A stretch of 64,000 bases of DNA from Hyphomicrobiales bacterium (GCA_900472575.1 UCIV01000033.1:1-64000); one strand, 5' to 3'; shown: positions 26,243 to 35,474, numbered from the stretch's first letter. Notes: generated from the letters alone by a model not told the origin. A program made the numbers and translations.

Positions 26243-27355
26243 TCAGTCAACCGGGCGGAACGGCATGAGTTTCAGGGCCGGGCTCGAAACGGCGATGACC
26301 TTGAAGAGTTCGCCCATCTTTCCCGCACCTTCTCCCGCCAGGCGATCGACCGCGGCGCCGATGAGGCGTTGCTCGGGGGGATCCTTATCTCGGGCAAGAG
26401 CCGTTGCGCGTTCGGCAAGGCCGAGGCCGTAGAGAAATTCGCCCTGACGCAGACCCCCATTAAGATGAACGCCGCTTGCGAGAGCCACCTTGGCAAGGTC
26501 TTCGAAATCAACATGGCTGGTGAGATCCGCTTCGCCGGGATGGGCGAATGGCGGGTCGAACTCGTGGTTCATCACGGCCTGCAGTGTATCGCCGAAGCCG
26601 GTGACCATGTGGCCGTAATCGATAATCAAGGCGGTGCCGCCGTGTTGCCCAAGGCGCTCGCAGAGGGTCTGCATGACTGCCTGGCGGGCAGGGGCGACTT
26701 CAAAGATCGTTCCGTCCGGAACCGCGCCGGTATGAGACGGAAGGAGTACCGGATCGACAGTCGCGACACCGGCGGCGAATGCGAGCTCATCATTGATATC
26801 CAGGCCGATCAGCCGCTCGCGGAAACCGGTCGGCGTCTTGATGAACTGGCGGATCGGGATAGCGTCGAACAGCTCGTTTGCGGCGATCAGGCAAAAACCT
26901 TCCGGGACATCCTCGAAACTGTCGTGCCAGTTGATCATCGTTGAATAGGCTTCGAGCGTCACTCGCTGGACGCCACGTAGGCGCTCGCTGGTTTCCACCA
27001 GATGTACAGTCATCCGCTCGAACAGGGCGGGCGAGATCCGTTTGATGACGCGCAGCATGTCGGCCATCATCGTGCCGCGGCCGGGGCCGATCTCGACGAG
27101 GTGGACATTTTCAGGCGTGCCGTGCTGCTGCCAGGCATGGACCATGAAGATGCCGACCATCTCGCCGAACAGTTGGCTGATTTCCGGCGCGGTGATGAAA
27201 TCGCCGTGACGGCCGAAGGGTTCGCGCGTGCGGTAATAACCGTATTCAGGATCGGCGAGGCAAAGCGCGAAATAATCCGTAACGGTGATGGGACCGTTTG
27301 TCCGGATCAGATTCTTGATCTTTTCGGCCAGGGGAGTGGTGTTGGGAGTGCTCAT
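26243..27355 (-). CDS. SAM-dependent methyltransferase, MidA/NDUFAF7 family
   Basis: A 370-residue class I methyltransferase. The glycine-rich SAM motif is VEIGPGRGTMMADML near residue 105. In mitochondria the homolog NDUFAF7 methylates an arginine of a complex I subunit, so a role in complex I assembly is possible. The N-terminus (IKNLIRTNGPITVTDYFALCLADPEYGYY) and the GHMVTGFGDTLQAV stretch are family features. It lies 15 bases downstream of lgt and is likely co-transcribed. Confidence 0.9.
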   Translation of the reverse strand: MSTPNTTPLAEKIKNLIRTNGPITVTDYFALCLADPEYGYYRTREPFGRHGDFITAPEISQLFGEMVGIFMVHAWQQHGTPENVHLVEIGPGRGTMMADMLRVIKRISPALFERMTVHLVETSERLRGVQRVTLEAYSTMINWHDSFEDVPEGFCLIAANELFDAIPIRQFIKTPTGFRERLIGLDINDELAFAAGVATVDPVLLPSHTGAVPDGTIFEVAPARQAVMQTLCERLGQHGGTALIIDYGHMVTGFGDTLQAVMNHEFDPPFAHPGEADLTSHVDFEDLAKVALASGVHLNGGLRQGEFLYGLGLAERATALARDKDPPEQRLIGAAVDRLAGEGAGKMGELFKVIAVSSPALKLMPFRPVD

Positions 27356-27370
27356 GGCAGACTCGATCCC

Positions 27371-28222
27371 TCATGACTTGGCGGTACGGGCCGCAACCAG
27401 CGCCCGAAGAGCAGCCCAAAGACCAATCAGCACCATCGGGGATGAGAGAACCATGCCCATGGTCAGCCAGTTCGTGCCAAGAAGATAACCCAGCTGCGCG
27501 TCCGGTTCGCGGAAAAACTCGACGAAAATGCGCGACAAACCGTAACCCATGACAAAGATGCCTGCGATAAGGCCCGGCTTCTTGAAAGCCTTGATGCCGA
27601 AGATCAGAGATGCAAGCAGGAGGAGAAGGACAATTCCTTCCAGTGCGGCTTCATAAAGCTGGCTCGGATGCCGGGCAAACGGGCCGCCGGTGGGAAAAAC
27701 AATCGCCCAAGGGGCCGAGCTCAGCCGTCCCCAGAGTTCGCCATTGATGAAATTAGCGATGCGACCGAAAAGCAGACCAATCGGTACGACGGCAGCGATG
27801 ATGTCGAACATGCTCCAGACGGGGATCACGTTCTTACGAGCAAACAGGATCATCGCAACGATCGCGCCCATCAGGCCGCCATGGAAGGACATGCCGCCAT
27901 TCCAGATCTGGATGATGCGGATCGGGTTTTCCAGCATGACAGGCAGGTCGTAGAACAGGACATAACCGGTGCGGCCACCGACCACGATACCTACGGCAAT
28001 CCAGACGAGGAAGTCGTCCAGATGCGTCTTTGTCATTGGTGCGGCATCGCCTTTCCACAGCGTCGGCCGGTCGATCAGCTTGCGGGCATACAGCCAGCCG
28101 ATCATGATGCCGGCGACATAGGCAAGGCCATACCAGTGAACGGCAAGAGGCCCGATGGCAAATGCTACCGGATCGATATCTGGAAACGGCAGAATGGCGA
28201 GAAAATTCAAGGCTTCGTACAA
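27371..28222 (-). CDS. lgt: Prolipoprotein diacylglyceryl transferase
   Basis: Transfers diacylglycerol from phosphatidylglycerol to the lipobox cysteine of prolipoproteins in the inner membrane. The family signature GRIANFINGELWGR and the HGGLMGA motif are present, with about seven membrane helices. There is no ATG at the usual position; the TTG at 28222 gives MYEALNFLAILPFPDIDP, matching the usual start of rhizobial Lgt, and has GGGA seven bases upstream. An upstream in-frame start at 28297 would add 25 non-conserved residues. Confidence 0.94.
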   Translation of the reverse strand: MYEALNFLAILPFPDIDPVAFAIGPLAVHWYGLAYVAGIMIGWLYARKLIDRPTLWKGDAAPMTKTHLDDFLVWIAVGIVVGGRTGYVLFYDLPVMLENPIRIIQIWNGGMSFHGGLMGAIVAMILFARKNVIPVWSMFDIIAAVVPIGLLFGRIANFINGELWGRLSSAPWAIVFPTGGPFARHPSQLYEAALEGIVLLLLLASLIFGIKAFKKPGLIAGIFVMGYGLSRIFVEFFREPDAQLGYLLGTNWLTMGMVLSSPMVLIGLWAALRALVAARTAKS

Positions 28223-28411
28223 TGTTTGTTCCCGGTTTGACCGACCTTGGCGGACCATGGCCTTACCAAAAGTGGCGGTCAAGCCGGAATCGTGCAACCG
28301 GTTACCACAGTAGTGGATGGAGCTTGCAAGAGACCGCCGCTGGCCCTACTTCCTTGTCATGGACTTAATGATATGCCGGGGCATTTCCGCCGGCTTCAAG
28401 GAGATGACGAC

Positions 28412-28672
28412 ATGTCGACCGGGACCAATCGTATTTTCGACGACTTCGCAAAGATCATGACCGACGCAGCGGGCGCTGCCCAGGGTGTTCGCAAGGAGAT
28501 GGAAACTGCCTTTCATGCGCAGGCCGATCGTTTCCTCAACAGCATGGACGTGGTCAAGCGCGAGGAATTCGAGGCAGTGCGCGAGATGGCTGCTCGCGCT
28601 CGCGACGAGAATGACGCGCTGAAGGCCCGTATCGAAGTGCTCGAGGCTAAGCTGGCTTCCCAGCAAGGCTGA
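28412..28672 (+). CDS. ubiK: Ubiquinone biosynthesis accessory factor UbiK (YqiC/BMFP family)
   Basis: An 86-residue, helical, coiled-coil protein. In E. coli UbiK helps the UbiJ-UbiK complex bind lipid for ubiquinone synthesis. RIFDDFAKIMTDAAGAAQGVRKE and VVKREEFEAVREMA are typical of this family. AAGGAG lies nine bases before the ATG at 28412. It stands alone, upstream of an intergenic region of more than 400 bases. Confidence 0.85.
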   Translation: MSTGTNRIFDDFAKIMTDAAGAAQGVRKEMETAFHAQADRFLNSMDVVKREEFEAVREMAARARDENDALKARIEVLEAKLASQQG

Positions 28673-29117
28673 TTGCAGAGCTGCCTGTCTTCCAGAATCG
28701 TTTCGGCCTCTCATGTCCGCATGGGAGGCCGATTCGTATCTGTCATTAACTTTTCCGTGCCGAGTCGGGACGATGTCCCCTCGTGGTGAGATGTGAATGT
28801 CCTCAAAAAACTCCCCCCTGTGGACACTTCCGAAAAAGCTAAGCGAGAGAGTCAGTTACCCATCTCCGCTGATCTCCAATACGAACCAACCGAGTGCGTA
28901 ACCCACCGAAATAATGGGGGGAGGGGGTAGAAGCTAGAAGTGGTCTAGCTACACTGATTTTAAATGATGATTCGAAACGGACTGGTAAGCTCCAGGCAGG
29001 GTTAGAGCGTTAATCTGGCGGCGCCGTAAGATCATCGGGAGTGTTGTTTCCGGTTAATTGTTTCGCGTGTTGGCGTATCTCGCAACGTCGCATTCATTCC
29101 GGTCGAAAAGGTGCCGC
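28673..29117. other. Intergenic region with possible RNA structure
   Basis: 445 bases without a gene. It has a GGGAC-GAT-GTCCC hairpin (28767-28779), an 8-base C-rich tract CTCCCCCC (28811-28818) that is exactly complementary to GGGGGGAG (28916-28923), and an AGCTAGA/TCTAGCT hairpin (28932-28950). Together these could fold as a structured RNA, but there is no clear terminator and no recognised family. Confidence 0.35.
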
Positions 29118-29618
29118 ATGAGCCTGATGGAATTGGAAATTGAACGTCAATCGAATCCGGTCGACATGATCGAATTCGTCGCTGCGTCCAACGACTGGAC
29201 GTTTGAACGCTCCGGCGAAGACGAAATCGCCATGACCGTGGAAGGTCGCTGGACCGACTACCACGTGTCATTTTCCTGGATGGAGGATTTCGAGGCGCTG
29301 CATCTGGCCTGTGCCTTCGATCTCAAGATCCCCGATACGCGCATGAACGAGATCCTCCGCCTGCTGTCGCATGTGAACGGCCAGACGCTGATGGGCCATT
29401 TCGATCTGTGGCGTCAGGAGGATGTGATCATTTTCCGTCAGTCGCTGCTTCTGGCCGGCGGTGCTGAACCAACCAATCAGCAGGTGGAAGTGTTGCTTTC
29501 CAGCGCGCTGGATGCCTGTGAGAGCTATTATCAGGCATTCCAGTTCGTCGTCTGGTCGGGCATGGAAGCCAAGGCTGCCATGGATGCGGTTCTTTTCGAA
29601 ACCGTCGGCGAGTGCTGA
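29118..29618 (+). CDS. YbjN domain-containing protein
   Basis: A 166-residue YbjN-family protein, a chaperone-like fold of the bacterial sensory domain group. Conserved hydrophobic blocks include WTFERSGEDEIAMTVEGRW and LLRLLSHVNGQTLMGHFDLWRQEDVIIFRQSLLL. The start at 29118 (MSLMELE) has AAAAGGTG upstream. It ends inside the proC start region and is likely co-transcribed with proC. Confidence 0.83.
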   Translation: MSLMELEIERQSNPVDMIEFVAASNDWTFERSGEDEIAMTVEGRWTDYHVSFSWMEDFEALHLACAFDLKIPDTRMNEILRLLSHVNGQTLMGHFDLWRQEDVIIFRQSLLLAGGAEPTNQQVEVLLSSALDACESYYQAFQFVVWSGMEAKAAMDAVLFETVGEC

Positions 29619-29620
29619 AA

Positions 29621-30436
29621 ATGGTAGCTGGCAGCGGATCGATCGTGCTCGTCGGCGCCGGCAATATGGGCGGCGCCATGCTGTCCGGCTGGCTGGACAA
29701 GGGCGTTGCAGGCAACCGGATCACAGTCGTCGATCCGTCTCCTTCGGAGAAAATGCAGGCAAAAATTTCGGCAGCAGGCGCAAAACATGCGACATCGCTG
29801 CCCGAAGGCATGATCGCCGACATCCTTTTCCTGGCAGTCAAGCCACAGATGATGGATACGGTTCTGCCGCCCTTTAAAACAACCGTCGGCGGCAAGACGG
29901 TTGTCGTTTCCGTCGCGGCAGGCAAGACACTCAACTATCTTCAAAGCCATCTCGGTGATGCGGCCATGGTCCGTGCAATGCCGAATACCCCGGCGATGAT
30001 CGGCCGCGGCGTGACTGGCGCTTTCGCCAATCAGCGTGTCAGTGATCAGCAGCGTCAGGCTGTCGATGAATTGCTCAGGGTCAGCGGACCCGTTGAATGG
30101 GTCGCAACCGAAGCCGACATCGACGCCGTGACGGCGGTGTCGGGCAGCGGGCCTGCATATGTATTCTATCTCGTCGAGTGCATGGCAGAGGCGGGTCGCA
30201 AGTTGGGCCTGCCGGCGGACCTCGCCATGCGGCTCGCGCGGGAGACCGTCTCGGGGGCTGGTGAGTTGTTGAACCAGTCCCCGGAGGACGCGTCTCAGCT
30301 TCGCAAGAACGTTACGTCGCCGGGTGGCACGACGGCTGCAGCGCTTTCCGTGCTGATGGCGGATGACGGTATACAGCCGATCTTCGACAAGGCGATTGCC
30401 GCCGCACGCACACGGGCCGAAGAACTGGGCAGCTGA
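29621..30436 (+). CDS. proC: Pyrroline-5-carboxylate reductase
   Basis: The last step of proline synthesis: NAD(P)H-dependent reduction of pyrroline-5-carboxylate. A Rossmann motif GAGNMGGAM is at about residue 11; the conserved RAMPNTPAMIG, AVSGSGPAYVFYL and SPGGTTAAALSVL are all present. The length is 271 residues. The ATG at 29621 is used; an overlapping GTG start at 29612 is possible. It follows the YbjN gene with only 2 bases between. Confidence 0.94.
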   Translation: MVAGSGSIVLVGAGNMGGAMLSGWLDKGVAGNRITVVDPSPSEKMQAKISAAGAKHATSLPEGMIADILFLAVKPQMMDTVLPPFKTTVGGKTVVVSVAAGKTLNYLQSHLGDAAMVRAMPNTPAMIGRGVTGAFANQRVSDQQRQAVDELLRVSGPVEWVATEADIDAVTAVSGSGPAYVFYLVECMAEAGRKLGLPADLAMRLARETVSGAGELLNQSPEDASQLRKNVTSPGGTTAAALSVLMADDGIQPIFDKAIAAARTRAEELGS

Positions 30437-30454
30437 GCAGATAAGGTAGCAGGC

Positions 30455-30796
30455 ATGGCAGACGAGATTACATACGGGGATTTCGAAAAGGTCGATATCC
30501 GGGTTGGAACCATCGTCGAGGCCGAACCCTTTCCGGAAGCTCGCAAGCCTGCCTACAAGCTGAAGATCGATTTCGGTCCCGAGATTGGTGTGAAGAAATC
30601 ATCTGCGCAGATCACCGTGCACTACACGCTGGATCAGCTAATCGGTCGTCAGGTTCTCGGTGTCGTGAATTTTCCGCCGCGCCAGATTGGTCCGGTTCGT
30701 TCCGAAGTGCTCACCCTGGGCTTCGAAGACGATAATGGGGCGATCGTGCTTGCCTCGGTTACGCAGGGTGTTCCGAACGGGCGCAAGATGATGTGA
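30455..30796 (+). CDS. csaA: CsaA-like tRNA-binding protein
   Basis: A 113-residue protein with the OB-fold tRNA-binding domain. KVDIRVGTIVEAEPFPEARKPAYKL and VVNFPPRQIGPVRSEVLTLGF are diagnostic of CsaA. In Bacillus it has been described as an export chaperone and tRNA binder. It lies 18 bases after proC. Confidence 0.88.
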   Translation: MADEITYGDFEKVDIRVGTIVEAEPFPEARKPAYKLKIDFGPEIGVKKSSAQITVHYTLDQLIGRQVLGVVNFPPRQIGPVRSEVLTLGFEDDNGAIVLASVTQGVPNGRKMM

Positions 30797-30855
30797 GCTG
30801 GCGACGGAAGCTCCGCTAATTCACATTTCGTTTTCATGTAAATTACGGCGCCTGA

Positions 30856-31335
30856 TCATGTTTCCGTGCGTGCTGCGAGACGCCGCATCTGAAAACCTGT
30901 CTTAGATTGCTCAAATCCAGCAGCGAGATAGAAGTCCAAAATCTCGCGCCGTTTCGAGCCAGTCATCAGCATCACCTTATAACAATCGGCCTTCCATGCT
31001 GCGTTCGCGGCATGTTGGAGGATCCGTTTGCCAAAACCCCGATTTCGAAAACCGCGGTGTGTGACGACATTCTCGATCAGGCCATATGATCGACCGCCTC
31101 GCGTGAGGTTGGGGATCACGACAAGCGTGCATGATGTCGCCAATACGCCGTCTGCCAAACCGATGACAATCATGCTGCCCGCATAGGCTTGAAACCGTTC
31201 AAATACGTCATGCGCCAATTCGAGGTGGGGCTTATCATCCCCTTCGGCCAGATGTTGATACAGTTCGATCAGGGCAGGTAGATCGCTCTGATCTGCTTGC
31301 CTGATGTCCAGGACCGTCTCATCCAAATCGTTCAC
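30856..31335 (-). CDS. GNAT-family N-acetyltransferase
   Basis: A 159-residue acetyltransferase fold. The acetyl-CoA loop matches RGFRNRGFGKRILQ near residue 100. The substrate is unknown. Its start overlaps the stop of the upstream histidine kinase gene by 4 bases, so it belongs to that operon; it might modify a component of the regulatory pathway, but this is a guess. Confidence 0.83.
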   Translation of the reverse strand: MNDLDETVLDIRQADQSDLPALIELYQHLAEGDDKPHLELAHDVFERFQAYAGSMIVIGLADGVLATSCTLVVIPNLTRGGRSYGLIENVVTHRGFRNRGFGKRILQHAANAAWKADCYKVMLMTGSKRREILDFYLAAGFEQSKTGFQMRRLAARTET

Positions 31336-32711
31336 GCCGGTATCCGCACGATCGCCCGCAAGCCGCCGCTCGGGCTTTCTCCCAGTGTGACGTTGCCGCC
31401 GTGCGCGCGGGCGATGTCGCGGGCGATGGCAAGGCCGAGGCCGGTGCCGGAACTGTCCAGATTCCGAGCCTCATCTAGCCGGTAGAAAGGTTTGAAAACC
31501 TCCTCGCGTGATTCCGCCGGTATGCCTGGGCCGTCATCGTCCAAAGTCAGGGTGAGCCATTTGGCGCTATGTTTTGCGTGAATGTGCAGTGTCTTGGCAT
31601 AACGCTCGGCGTTGGATACCAGGTTGCCGGTAAGTCGGGTAAAGGCATTCGGCCTAACCGCGATTTCATCCTCGCCGTCGATTTCGTACGTCAGCTTGCG
31701 GCCGCGCAACTCAAAGTCATTTCGGAAACGCTCCAGCAATTCGCTGAGATTTAGCGTACCAAAGTCTTCCTCTGCCTCGCCCTTGGCGAAGGCCAGGTAG
31801 CCTTCCAGCATGGACTGCATGTCGTTGACGTCTTCGGTCATGCCGGAGAGTTCCGGTTTGTCGCCGGCAAGCGCCAGTTGCAGCTTGAAGCGGGTGAGGA
31901 TGGTGCGCAGGTCGTGGCTGATGCCGGCGAGCATGGCGGTGCGCTGTTCCATCTGCCGTTCGATGCGCTCGCGCATCTGGATGAAGGCGAGGCCGGCGCG
32001 GCGAACCTCGTCTGCGCCACGGGGTGAAAAGCCTTCCGTCTTCTGGCCCTTGCCGAAGCTTTCGGCTGCATTGGCGAGTGAAAGAATGGGGCGGATCTGG
32101 CCGCGCAGAAACAGAATGGAGATCAGGACAAGGACTAGCGCAATGCTGACCATCCAGACCAGGAAGATGTGGGTGTTGGAGGCGTAGGTAGACCCACGGC
32201 GAACAAAAACCCTGAGTACGCGCTGATCAAGTTTGATGCGGATCTCGACGAGTTTGCTGTCGCCGACTGTATCTAGCCAGAACGGCATCTTGATCTGTTG
32301 GGTGATCTGGTCGGTCAATATGCCGTCCAGTATCGAAAAGAAGGGCCGTGGCCGGGGCGGAGGCAATTGCCCGTTCTCCTCCACAGCAATCGTCAGGTCC
32401 AGTGTCTGGTCTGCTATCCGCGTGATTTCATTGTAGTTGCTGTCTTGCGGATAGCTGCGAATGACCTCGATAATGGCCGCAATGTCACGGACGGTGCCAT
32501 CCGAAAGACGCTCGGTGACCATGCGCCAGTGCCGTTCCATGAAAACGGCTGCGACCGCGGTCTGCAGTAACAACATGGGCAGGATAACGATCAGCAGCGA
32601 GCGAGTATAAAGCCCCGTCGGCAGCCAACGTCGCAGCCAGCGCGTTAGTGGACGCCAGCCCGGAATGCTGAGCGCTGCCGCGTTCTGTCTCAGCGTGTCG
32701 AAAAACGCCAT
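31332..32711 (-). CDS. Sensor histidine kinase (EnvZ-like), partner of the PetR-type regulator
   Basis: A membrane kinase of 459 residues: one helix (about residues 35-58), a periplasmic region, a second helix (about 182-203), HAMP, then a dimerisation domain with the phospho-accepting H266 in GISHDLRT, and an ATPase domain with DDDGPGIP and GTGLGLAIA. It lies 31 bases after the response regulator and is almost certainly its partner. The signal it senses is not visible. Confidence 0.92.
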   Translation of the reverse strand: MAFFDTLRQNAAALSIPGWRPLTRWLRRWLPTGLYTRSLLIVILPMLLLQTAVAAVFMERHWRMVTERLSDGTVRDIAAIIEVIRSYPQDSNYNEITRIADQTLDLTIAVEENGQLPPPRPRPFFSILDGILTDQITQQIKMPFWLDTVGDSKLVEIRIKLDQRVLRVFVRRGSTYASNTHIFLVWMVSIALVLVLISILFLRGQIRPILSLANAAESFGKGQKTEGFSPRGADEVRRAGLAFIQMRERIERQMEQRTAMLAGISHDLRTILTRFKLQLALAGDKPELSGMTEDVNDMQSMLEGYLAFAKGEAEEDFGTLNLSELLERFRNDFELRGRKLTYEIDGEDEIAVRPNAFTRLTGNLVSNAERYAKTLHIHAKHSAKWLTLTLDDDGPGIPAESREEVFKPFYRLDEARNLDSSGTGLGLAIARDIARAHGGNVTLGESPSGGLRAIVRIPA

Positions 32712-32742
32712 TGCTTCTCCATTGCCGACCGTTCCAGGTCGA

Positions 32743-33438
32743 CTAGTCGATGCTCAGCCTGTAGCCGATGCCTCTAACCGTCTGAAGATAGACCGGATTG
32801 GCCGGATCGTCTTCTATCTTCCGCCTGAGGCGATTTATCTGCACGTCGATCGTTCGCTCCCCGACATCGGAATCATCACCGATCAGTTCATGGCGCGGGA
32901 TGGTATCTCCAGCGCGCATGGCAAACATGAGCATGATTTCCTGTTCCCGGTCCGTCAGTCGAATGGTTTCAGCCGCTCGACGCAGTTCCTTGCGGGATAT
33001 GGAGAAAGTGAACGGTCCGAAGATCACCTGCTCGATCTTGGGTGTCTCGGACGCGCTGCGGCGCAGAATATTGTTGATGCGCAGAACCAGTTCGCGCGGG
33101 TCGAAAGGTTTTGCCAGATAGTCATCGGCACCGGCTTCCAGCCCTTCGATGCGGGCATCCGCCTCGACGCGCGCCGTCAGCAGGATAACCGGGATCGTCT
33201 TCTTTTCGTAAAGTGACTTCGTCAGAGACAAACCGGATTCACCCGGCATCATGACATCCAGAATGATCAGGTCGAAATGCAGGCCTTCCAGCTTGCGCCG
33301 CGCTTCCGCAGCATCGCCTGCGATGGTAACGCGAAAGCCCTGTTCCGCAAGATAACGATTTAGCAGGTCGCGGATGCGCTTGTCGTCATCGACGATCAGC
33401 AGGTGAGGTGCATCATCTGTGGGCGGTGTTCTCGTCAT
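32743..33438 (-). CDS. OmpR-family response regulator (PetR-like)
   Basis: A two-component regulator of 231 residues with a receiver domain (phospho-acceptor D61 in LIILDVMMPG) and a winged-helix C-terminal DNA-binding domain ending GIGYRLSID. The MarR-regulator/response-regulator pair in this order is the PetP-PetR pair first seen upstream of petABC in Rhodobacter capsulatus. Here petABC is 29 kb away, and the link is inferred from family memory. Confidence 0.88.
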   Translation of the reverse strand: MTRTPPTDDAPHLLIVDDDKRIRDLLNRYLAEQGFRVTIAGDAAEARRKLEGLHFDLIILDVMMPGESGLSLTKSLYEKKTIPVILLTARVEADARIEGLEAGADDYLAKPFDPRELVLRINNILRRSASETPKIEQVIFGPFTFSISRKELRRAAETIRLTDREQEIMLMFAMRAGDTIPRHELIGDDSDVGERTIDVQINRLRRKIEDDPANPVYLQTVRGIGYRLSID

Positions 33439-33447
33439 AAGGGCATC

Positions 33448-33957
33448 CTACACATCATCGGCGGGCGGCAGGCTTTCGTCGCGGCCTCGCATTTTCTTCA
33501 GGAATTCCTTCACTGCCTCGCGATTGCCCGGCGTCAGGTCTTCCATGGCATGGGCGATGCGCAATGATTGCGGCTCCGATAGGGCAAGCGACAATTCCCG
33601 GCCGGCTAAGGTGGGGTAGAGCCGCCGCTCGCGCCTGTCCTTCGCTCCCGCCATCTGGCGAATGTAACCGGAATCGATGAGGTGCTTCAGGACGCGCGAG
33701 AGACTTTGCTTGGTAATCTGTAGCGTTTCCAGAAGGTCGCTTACCATCAAGCCGGGATGGCGGCTGACGAAATATACGACGCGGTGATGCGCCCGACCCA
33801 TGCCGATCCTTGCCAGAATGGCATCCGGATCGGAAATGAAATCGCGATAGGCAAAAAAGAACAATTCGATGGTCTCGAAGTCGATCCGGCTTTCATCGAC
33901 TGCCGGCATTGGCAGCTGGTCTTTCCTGACGGGTTTGGCCGCCATTGATCGAGACAC
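33448..33957 (-). CDS. MarR-family regulator (PetP-like)
   Basis: A 169-residue winged-helix protein: RHPGLMVSDLLETLQITKQSLSRVLKHLIDSGYI is the helix-turn-helix region, and KDRRERRLYPT the wing. The GTG at 33957 is preferred because AAGGA lies seven bases upstream; the ATG at 33945 is an alternative, and a start at 33999 would ignore this ribosome site. It is the first gene of the four-gene unit with response regulator, kinase and acetyltransferase. Confidence 0.85.
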   Translation of the reverse strand: MSRSMAAKPVRKDQLPMPAVDESRIDFETIELFFFAYRDFISDPDAILARIGMGRAHHRVVYFVSRHPGLMVSDLLETLQITKQSLSRVLKHLIDSGYIRQMAGAKDRRERRLYPTLAGRELSLALSEPQSLRIAHAMEDLTPGNREAVKEFLKKMRGRDESLPPADDV

Positions 33958-34188
33958 GTTCAGTTCCTTTCTACGGTGCGGCGTGGAATGCCGCGCCACA
34001 TACCCCTGCGATTGTAATGCGTCGTGCTCGATAAAGCGCGATCGGCTTGAACAATCAACAGAATTTGTGTGATTTCGACCGAGATACTCTGCGAACGGCG
34101 TCGATCCTATCAGCTTCGGTTTACACGGAGCGATGGAACCTTATGGCGTGCCCCTCATTAAATCAGCCAGAGACCTTGGAGAGTTTTA

Positions 34189-34371
34189 ATGCAGACATAT
34201 TCAGCCTTGCCGCCGATCACGATCGACAGACCCCAGCCGCATCCGCTGCGGGCTGTGTTCGTAACGGTGATTGCCCTAAAGCTCGTGGTATGCGCTTTTC
34301 TTCTGGCCAACGCATCGCTCGCTCCTCCGGTAGCGGCTGACACACGCTACATGGTTGCTGCCGACGAGTGA
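34189..34371 (+). CDS. Small single-pass membrane protein, unknown
   Basis: A 60-residue frame with one hydrophobic helix (about residues 22-46, with VTVIALKLVVCAFLLANA) and a GGAGAG site upstream of the ATG. The first 20 residues are rich in Pro. It precedes the MBL-fold gene on the same strand by 70 bases. No homolog is recognised; the composition and ribosome site make it a plausible real gene. Confidence 0.48.
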   Translation: MQTYSALPPITIDRPQPHPLRAVFVTVIALKLVVCAFLLANASLAPPVAADTRYMVAADE

Positions 34372-34441
34372 ATTTCTGGCTGCTTTCTGTTGCTGCAGGC
34401 GATATATCCGGCAAGGCGTAATCAAGCCAAGGTCGGAGATC

Positions 34442-35098
34442 ATGGGAAAACTTCAAGCCGGGATCATTCCCGTCACTCCGTTTCAGCAGAACTGTACAGT
34501 CTTCTTCGACGAGGAGACCCGCGAAGGCGTGGTGGTGGATCCCGGCGGCGACGTATCGCTGATAGAGCAGACGGTGCGTGAGAATGGGTTGTCGATCAAA
34601 GAGATATGGATCACCCACGGACATATCGATCACGCTGGCGGAGCAGACGAACTTCGCGAAATCCTGAATGTGGAGGTCATCGGACCACACGTGGACGATC
34701 TGCCTTTACTCGAAAGGCTGGAGACGCAGGCTCAGTCTTTTGGTGTCAGGATGGAGGCGCGTAATCTTGTTCCGGACCGCTGGCTGTCCGAGGGAGATAT
34801 TGTGTCTTTTGGCGAGCATGTTTTCGAAATCTATCATTGCCCTGGACATGCGCCCGGGCACGTCATCTTCTTCAACCGCGCACAGCGCTTCGCGCATCTG
34901 GGGGACGTGCTTTTCAATGGCTCGGTAGGACGGACGGATCTGCCGGGGGGCGATCATCAGACCCTTCTCAATTCGATCAGGGAAAAAGTCCTGCCGCTTG
35001 GCGACGATGTCGGTTTCCTGTGTGGTCACGGTCCAGGGGGACGTATTGGCGAAGAGCGCAGAAACAATCCCTATCTGCAGGATATGTATTCGATCTAG
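34442..35098 (+). CDS. MBL-fold metallo-hydrolase (glyoxalase II-like)
   Basis: A 218-residue zinc hydrolase. The metal motif is HGHIDHAGG near residue 60, followed by CPGHAPGH, LGDVLF and CGHGPGGRIGEE, the full set of the glyoxalase II-like branch. The start at 34442 (MGKLQAG) has GGAG three bases upstream; a longer frame starts earlier but has no such site. The substrate is not known; hydroxyacylglutathione or a persulfide is possible. Confidence 0.9.
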   Translation: MGKLQAGIIPVTPFQQNCTVFFDEETREGVVVDPGGDVSLIEQTVRENGLSIKEIWITHGHIDHAGGADELREILNVEVIGPHVDDLPLLERLETQAQSFGVRMEARNLVPDRWLSEGDIVSFGEHVFEIYHCPGHAPGHVIFFNRAQRFAHLGDVLFNGSVGRTDLPGGDHQTLLNSIREKVLPLGDDVGFLCGHGPGGRIGEERRNNPYLQDMYSI

Positions 35099-35205
35099 GA
35101 ATAGGGGCCGCGCGCCACATTCTACGATCTTCGAATGTGCGAGATCACGTCGAGATTACTGCGTTTTACAAGGAGTGTGAGGCGCAGGACCTTAATCTAT
35201 GGCAT

Positions 35206-35230
35206 AAAAAAACCCGGCAAGACTGCCGGG
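35206..35230 (-). terminator. Rho-independent terminator of the cold-shock gene
   Basis: A CCCGGCA/TGCCGGG stem with a four-base loop, followed on the minus strand by a T-run (TTTTTTT). It lies 29 bases after the stop. Confidence 0.8.
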
Positions 35231-35258
35231 CTCCAACTTGGGTCAAAGCCTCACAGGC

Positions 35259-35474
35259 TTAGCCGTCGATCTGCAGGTTAACGGCCTTAGGGCCTTTCCC
35301 GCGGCGATCCGGCTCCGTGTCGAAGCTTACTTTCTGATTTTCGGAAAGACCGGACAGGCCAGACGCCTGGACGGCAGAAATGTGGACGAAGATATCGGCG
35401 CCGCCATTATCTGGCTTGATGAAGCCGAAGCCCTTGTCGGTATTGAAGAATTTTACAGTGCCAGTTTCGGCCAT
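35259..35474 (-). CDS. Cold-shock protein (CspA family)
   Basis: A 71-residue single cold-shock domain, an RNA chaperone. The RNP1-like KGFGFIKPD and RNP2-like DIFVHISAV motifs are present. The start at 35474 (MAETGTV) has AAAGGA eight bases upstream. A structured leader precedes it (see 35475-35545), which fits cold control by RNA structure. Confidence 0.92.
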   Translation of the reverse strand: MAETGTVKFFNTDKGFGFIKPDNGGADIFVHISAVQASGLSGLSENQKVSFDTEPDRRGKGPKAVNLQIDG

